Positions 15,762 through 19,663 of a DNA stretch of 19,663 nucleotides are shown here, in pieces. The position numbers were made by a program, and so were the translations under genes. Origin of the DNA: a bacterium (GTDB lineage Bacteria; Ratteibacteria; UBA8468; B48-G9; JAFGKM01); assembly GCA_035370465.1 (NCBI GenBank), contig DAOOVW010000030.1, positions 1-19,663 of the forward strand. Direction: 5' to 3'. Positions within the stretch are counted from its first letter, which is position 1. Each line of letters opens with the position of its first letter. The notes under the pieces were generated by a model. That model did not search any database. It was not told where the DNA came from and worked only from the letters and a program-made list of their open reading frames with translations.

Positions 15762-16174
15762 TTTAATTTCTCCAGAAATTTAACTATTGCTGATATCATT
15801 GCCTCTGGCTTTGGTGGACACCCTGGTATATAAATATCAACAGGAATAACATTATTATAAGGACCTGCCATTTGATAGCCATCTCTGAAAACTCCACCTG
15901 AACAAGCACATGCACCAATTGCCACTACAACACATGGCTTTGCTGCCTGTTCATAAATTCCTTTTACTCTTTCAAAACATTTTTTATTTATAATCCCTGT
16001 GCATAAAAGAACATCTGCATGTCTTGGAGAACCAACCAATACCATACCAAATCTTTCAATATCAAACCTTGGAGTAAGAAGGTCAAGAATTTCAATATCA
16101 CAGTTATTACATGACCCTCCACTTACATGATATACCCACAAACTTTTCTTCAATGCTTTTAATTTTATGTTCAT
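15758..16174 (-). CDS. Group 4 [NiFe] hydrogenase small subunit (EchC/NuoB-like)
   Basis: A 138-residue subunit holding the proximal [4Fe-4S] cluster. The ligands are C22 and C25 (GGSCNNCDIE), C89 (IGACACSGG) and C119 (PGCPPKPE). The CxxC in the first motif is the hydrogenase form; complex I NuoB has adjacent cysteines there, which supports the hydrogenase assignment independently of the large subunit. It starts 1 nt after the NuoH-like stop and overlaps the NuoC-like gene by 4 nt. Confidence 0.94.
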   Translation of the reverse strand: MNIKLKALKKSLWVYHVSGGSCNNCDIEILDLLTPRFDIERFGMVLVGSPRHADVLLCTGIINKKCFERVKGIYEQAAKPCVVVAIGACACSGGVFRDGYQMAGPYNNVIPVDIYIPGCPPKPEAMISAIVKFLEKLK

Positions 16175-16175
16175 A

Positions 16176-17105
16176 TTACCATCCTAAAAAAGATAAAATT
16201 ATTCCAATAATTCCCAAAAAAGTGAGATGTCCCCAAAAAAATCTCATTGCCTGGTCTATTCTTAATCTTGGATTTGTATTTTTTATAAGAACAATCAAAA
16301 AGACAATTAAAATATATTTTAATAGAGATATTATAATAGCAATAGGCGAAGAGTAAGAGAAACCACCAAGAAAAAGAGTCATAATAAAAACAGGTCCAAC
16401 AATAAGTAAAACATATTTTGTAAGTTTAAAAAGTCCTAATAAAATTCCAGAATATTCCATAAAAACGCCCGAACTTATTTCTGTTTCTGCTTCTGCTGTA
16501 TCAAAAGGAACAATTCCAATTTTACCTGTTATAACAAAAAGAGAAATTAAAAAACCAATAAATCCAGATAATGAACCAATAAAAATATGGGTCTGTTGTT
16601 GAACATTTAAAATTGTTAAAAGTGAAGTAGTTCCACCTGCTTTGATAGCAGAAATTATAATTGCACATATAAATGGTAACTCATAGCCCAAAAGAAGTTT
16701 TAATTCTCTGCTTAAACCAACTGCTGATAAAACATTTCCAGATGCACTTGCTCCTAAAATTATTGCAAGAGATGGAATTGTTAAAAAATAAACAAAAAGA
16801 ATAATGTCCCCCGGCAATGTAAAAATCCCTTTCTGAACAAGAATAGCCATAACTCCACAAATAATTACTGATATAAAAGATATAATTGGAGATAAAATAA
16901 AAATAGGAGTATTTGCTCCTTCTGGAATAATTACTTCTTTTCCCATTAATTTAACAAAATCAGCAAAATTCTGATACCATGGGGGACCTACTCTAAACTG
17001 GATTCTTGCAGTAAGTTTTCTTTCAATCCAATTTGCAATGCATCCACCAATTGAAAGAAAAATACCCCCTAAAATAAAATACCATAAATAATAAGTAAAT
17101 GTCAT
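16176..17105 (-). CDS. Hydrogenase membrane subunit NuoH/HycD/EchB-like
   Basis: A 309-residue protein with about eight hydrophobic helices that anchors the peripheral arm and connects it to the antiporter subunits. Conserved cytoplasmic-loop motifs are RIQFRVGPPWYQNFADFVKL near the N terminus, the SRELKLLLGYELP segment in the middle and VPFDTAEAETEISSGVFMEY with its buried glutamates. The C-terminal RLRIDQAMRFFWG is also typical. The ATG overlaps the stop of the upstream ferredoxin gene (ATGA). Confidence 0.92.
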   Translation of the reverse strand: MTFTYYLWYFILGGIFLSIGGCIANWIERKLTARIQFRVGPPWYQNFADFVKLMGKEVIIPEGANTPIFILSPIISFISVIICGVMAILVQKGIFTLPGDIILFVYFLTIPSLAIILGASASGNVLSAVGLSRELKLLLGYELPFICAIIISAIKAGGTTSLLTILNVQQQTHIFIGSLSGFIGFLISLFVITGKIGIVPFDTAEAETEISSGVFMEYSGILLGLFKLTKYVLLIVGPVFIMTLFLGGFSYSSPIAIIISLLKYILIVFLIVLIKNTNPRLRIDQAMRFFWGHLTFLGIIGIILSFLGW

Positions 17106-17590
17106 TTTTCTATTCCCTGTAATGAAAGATAATTATAAACATTAACAATAAGTATTTTCCCTACTTCAAAAGTAATCTTTGTTTTCTCAATATCTTTTTC
17201 ATCAACAAACTTAATTGCTCCACAATTACAACTTTCTACACAAACAGGAATTTCGTTTTCTTTTAATCTATTTATACAAAAATCACATTTTGAAGTTAAG
17301 TAACTTACAATATCAGGCACAATTGTCCCAAATGGACAGGCAATTAAACAACTTTTACAGGAAACACAAAGGATATTACTTCTTTTAACAACTCCATTTT
17401 CTCTTTTTAGTGCCTGGTTAGGACATGCATTTACACAGGGATAATCCTCGCATTTTCTACATGCAAGAAGAAACGCAATTTGTTCTTTTAAGTTAATAAT
17501 TCCATTATTTTCAGGATGTAATATATAACTACATTTTAACTGACATTTACAAATAAGAAGTTTATCATAATCAATAAATAATTTTTTCAT
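17102..17590 (-). CDS. HycB/HydN-like polyferredoxin
   Basis: A 162-residue [4Fe-4S] electron-transfer protein of the HycB/CooF/HydN kind. Cysteine groups are C44/C47/C52/C56, C75/C78/C81/C85 and C102/C105/C117/C121 (with an extra C123). The N-terminal group, normally CxxCxxCxxxC, is degenerate: only C14, C16 and C20 remain and the expected first cysteine is leucine. It probably passes electrons between the upstream flavin/NAD module and the membrane hydrogenase. It begins 1 nt after the gamma-like stop and overlaps the NuoH-like gene by 4 nt. Confidence 0.87.
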   Translation of the reverse strand: MKKLFIDYDKLLICKCQLKCSYILHPENNGIINLKEQIAFLLACRKCEDYPCVNACPNQALKRENGVVKRSNILCVSCKSCLIACPFGTIVPDIVSYLTSKCDFCINRLKENEIPVCVESCNCGAIKFVDEKDIEKTKITFEVGKILIVNVYNYLSLQGIEK

Positions 17591-17591
17591 C

Positions 17592-18422
17592 TCACACCCA
17601 TATATTTGGTTTATTCTTTATCTGGTCATAAGTAAAAACAGGACCATCTTTACATACATAAAGGTCACCAATTAAACAGTGTCTACAATGTCCAACTCCA
17701 CAATACATTTTTCTTTCCATAGAAAGATAGATATTACTATCAGAAAAATTTATCTGTAATAATTTCAAAGTTGCAAATTTCATCATAATTGGTGGACCAC
17801 AAACAACAGCAACAGAATTTTTAATATCCATATCAAGAGCATCAAGGGTAACAGTTACAACCCCTTCCATATATTTCCATGTTTCGTCTTTTTTATCAAC
17901 AGTTATTCTAAATGATAAGGGAATTTTTTCACAAAGTTTTTGCCAATCACCAAATAATTTGTCTTTATATATATAATCAGAAGGACTTTTTGCTCCACAG
18001 CAGAAAACAATTTTTTTATAATTCTGATATGTATGAACAAGTGCTAAAAACAATGCTCTCACAGGCGCAAGTCCAACTCCTCCTCCAACAAGCAAGACCT
18101 CTTTTCCTTTAAATTTTTCTAATGGATATGGTTTCCCATAAGGTCCTCTTACCCCAACTATATCTCCTTTTTTTAATTGATGTATTTTTTCTGTCACTCT
18201 CCCTGTTTTCATTACTGTAAATTCAAGTTTTTCTGTATCAAAAGGAGAAGAAGAAGGAGTAAATGGTGCTTCTCCAACTCCTGGAATAGTTAAAGAAGCA
18301 AATTGTCCAGCAAGAAAATTAAATTGTTTCTCTGGCTTTAAAACAATTGTCTTAATTGTTGGAGATTCTTCAATTACATCAATTACTTCACATTTTATTG
18401 GTTTATAAATGTTTTCTGTCAT
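17592..18422 (-). CDS. FAD/NAD(P)-binding oxidoreductase, sulfhydrogenase gamma / AsrB-like
   Basis: A 276-residue ferredoxin-NADP reductase-fold protein. The FAD-binding barrel spans about 1-100, with GQFASLTIPGVGEAPFTPSS (39-58), and the NAD(P) domain about 105-225, with the glycine-rich VGGGVGLAPVRAL (112-124) and CGPPIMM (208-214). A C-terminal [2Fe-2S] motif follows: C241, C246, C249, C257. This is the architecture of HydG of group 3b hydrogenases, AsrB of anaerobic sulfite reductase and PyrK-like proteins. It should exchange electrons with NADH or NADPH. The ATG overlaps the beta-like gene by 4 nt. No sulfite reductase (AsrC) gene is visible, and a hydrogenase follows instead. Confidence 0.9.
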   Translation of the reverse strand: MTENIYKPIKCEVIDVIEESPTIKTIVLKPEKQFNFLAGQFASLTIPGVGEAPFTPSSSPFDTEKLEFTVMKTGRVTEKIHQLKKGDIVGVRGPYGKPYPLEKFKGKEVLLVGGGVGLAPVRALFLALVHTYQNYKKIVFCCGAKSPSDYIYKDKLFGDWQKLCEKIPLSFRITVDKKDETWKYMEGVVTVTLDALDMDIKNSVAVVCGPPIMMKFATLKLLQINFSDSNIYLSMERKMYCGVGHCRHCLIGDLYVCKDGPVFTYDQIKNKPNIWV

Positions 18423-19435
18423 TTAACTACCTCTTTCACCAGTTCACTTATAACTCTTCTTTTATCAATTTTCCCAATACATCCACTTATACATCTTCCA
18501 CAACCAGTACACCCTAAAATATTAAAATTTGAGACCATATAGTCATATTTGCATAAAAGACGATTTGCATACCTACTATGTAAATTAGGTCTTGGAGTTG
18601 CACCAGAAGCCATTCTTGCATATCCAGGGAAAAGACAACTATCCCAGAATTTGATTTTTTCAAAGTTCTCTTTTTCACTTGTATCTTCAAGAAAAAAACA
18701 TACACAACTTGGACAGTTAAAATTACAACTTCCACAGGAAACACAATTTTTTATATCATTAATTTTTTCCCATTTTTCAGTTTCATATACCCCTTTAATT
18801 TTTTCCTGAAAATTATTAAGATTAAATACCTCATTTATTTCTTTTATTCTCTTTACTGTTTTTTCTCTCAGAACATTTCTATTGTCAATTTGCTGCACGG
18901 TTGCATTAAAAAACCTATTATCTTTTCCAATAAATTCATTACCTTTTTCAGTTGCAATTTCAACAATAAAACCATCTGTTGTCATTGAAAAATTAATATC
19001 AAAATTTTTTTCAGGATATGGATTGGTCCCAACAATTTCACAAAAACAGGTATCTGATGGTTGATAACAGTCAGTACTAATTATAAGCAAATTTTCTCTT
19101 CTTCTTTTGTAATTTGGGTCCTTATATTCACCATTAGCAAAAACATTATCAAGAATTTCAAGTCCTTTTAAATCACAGGAAGCAATTCCTATTAAAATAA
19201 TTTCATCAAAGTTTTCTATCTCATTAACAATTTTTTCAACAATAGGAAGTAAGAAAATTTTAAGTGGTTCAACTGTTCTGAATTTGTTATAGACAATATT
19301 TTCAACATTGTTTTCATCAATAAGATTTAAAAATAAATTCTGATTTTCTTCAATTGGAGCATAAACTTTTTTTTCTTTAATTTTTCCTTTTAAAAAATTT
19401 TCACAGTCCTGTTTTGTGATAAATAATGTTTCCAC
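18419..19435 (-). CDS. 4Fe-4S electron-transfer protein, sulfhydrogenase beta / AsrA-like
   Basis: A 338-residue iron-sulfur protein that in known complexes links the gamma subunit to the catalytic subunit. Two [4Fe-4S] motifs lie in the C-terminal third: C231/C234/C237/C241 (CVSCGSCNFNCP) and C309/C312/C315/C319 (CTGCGRCISGC, with the usual proline replaced by isoleucine). The N-terminal half carries the family segments ILIGIASCDLKGLEILD (about 80-96) and the FCEIVGTNP region (131-139). Translation begins at GTG with AGAGGA ending about 5 nt upstream. It is the first gene behind the promoter, so this soluble module leads the hydrogenase operon. Confidence 0.9.
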   Translation of the reverse strand: METLFITKQDCENFLKGKIKEKKVYAPIEENQNLFLNLIDENNVENIVYNKFRTVEPLKIFLLPIVEKIVNEIENFDEIILIGIASCDLKGLEILDNVFANGEYKDPNYKRRRENLLIISTDCYQPSDTCFCEIVGTNPYPEKNFDINFSMTTDGFIVEIATEKGNEFIGKDNRFFNATVQQIDNRNVLREKTVKRIKEINEVFNLNNFQEKIKGVYETEKWEKINDIKNCVSCGSCNFNCPSCVCFFLEDTSEKENFEKIKFWDSCLFPGYARMASGATPRPNLHSRYANRLLCKYDYMVSNFNILGCTGCGRCISGCIGKIDKRRVISELVKEVVK

Positions 19436-19484
19436 TTGTTCCTCTTTTCACAAAGTTATATAAAAAAATAAACAAACTTTTTAA

Positions 19485-19512
19485 ATTAAAACATAATAAA
19501 ATTTTTTGTCAA
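19485..19512 (-). promoter_or_regulatory. Sigma70-like promoter of the hydrogenase operon
   Basis: TTGACA (19512-19507), a perfect -35 box, is followed by a 16-nt spacer and TTTAAT (19490-19485), a 5/6 match to the -10 box, on the minus strand. Transcription would start about 40 nt before the GTG of the beta-like gene, leaving room for its AGAGGA ribosome site. This is the best promoter match I found in the window. Confidence 0.65.
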
Positions 19513-19521
19513 GCATTTTTT

Positions 19522-19530
19522 ATTATACCA
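19522..19530 (-). promoter_or_regulatory. Possible second, extended -10 promoter
   Basis: TGGTATAAT (19530-19522) is a perfect -10 box with a TGN extension on the minus strand. A weak -35 (TTGCTT) lies 16 nt farther upstream. It would give a start point near the -35 box of the stronger promoter just downstream, so the two would form a tandem pair. Confidence 0.4.
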
Positions 19531-19663
19531 ATAATTTTTAATTAAGCAACAAAACAATTCTAACTCTAAAATTCTGACATAAGGAAATTTTTTATTTAAT
19601 ATTCAAAAAATCTATTCCCTCTTTCATTTTTTAAAATTAAGGAAAAAGAGGTAAAATATATAA

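Noticed and set aside
17592..19435. Beta/gamma pair as anaerobic sulfite reductase AsrAB
   Set aside because: No sirohaem-binding AsrC gene follows; the pair is continuous by overlaps with hydrogenase genes. Homology to AsrAB remains and the assignment is by context.

Overview
The window is an AT-rich stretch of bacterial chromosome in which every supportable gene lies on the minus strand, so transcription runs from high to low coordinates. Several genes point to a diderm bacterium of the PVC/Omnitrophota-like sphere: a prepilin with a C-terminal H-X9-DG motif, a DUF1080 (3-keto-disaccharide hydrolase family) protein, a BtuF-like binding protein with a signal peptide but no lipobox, and a periplasmic-type amidase. 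This placement is inferred from gene content only; there is no rRNA or other phylogenetic marker. The energy genes indicate an anaerobic, hydrogen-metabolising lifestyle.

Region A (about 19530 to 8963) is one tightly packed gene cluster behind one or two sigma70-like promoters. In transcription order it holds two soluble electron-transfer proteins related to the beta and gamma subunits of sulfhydrogenase / AsrA-AsrB sulfite reductase, a HycB-like polyferredoxin, and then a membrane-bound group 4 [NiFe] hydrogenase: NuoH-like, NuoB-like small subunit, NuoC-like, NuoD-like large subunit with all four Ni-ligand cysteines, two antiporter-like membrane subunits and a NuoI/HycF-like ferredoxin. Most junctions overlap or are separated by a few bases. 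Two apparently unrelated genes ride on its tail: a DUF1080 protein and an iron-sulfur flavoprotein. The unusual point is the pairing of an NAD(P)/FAD-type module (normally soluble group 3b) with an ion-translocating group 4 hydrogenase, suggesting ion-gradient-coupled NAD(P)H/H2 chemistry.

Region B (about 8948 to 5149) is a vitamin B12 uptake locus. A clear cobalamin riboswitch is followed by an intrinsic terminator. Immediately behind the terminator lies a type IV prepilin-like gene whose stop codon overlaps the btuF start (ATGA); btuC and btuD follow. The pseudopilin is therefore under B12 control and apparently translationally coupled to the periplasmic B12-binding protein, an arrangement I do not recognise from described systems. 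A 147-bp AT-rich imperfect inverted repeat sits between btuF and btuC.

Region C (5072 to 146) holds a cell-wall and housekeeping string with overlapping or nearly overlapping genes: N-acetylmuramoyl-L-alanine amidase, glutamate racemase (murI), QueD, a stand-alone homocysteine S-methyltransferase domain protein, and a short PriA. The PriA keeps its eight-cysteine zinc module but has lost the Walker A, DExH and motif VI residues, so it looks like a pseudohelicase. Positions 1-145 and 19531-19663 are AT-rich and non-coding; I see no confident feature there.
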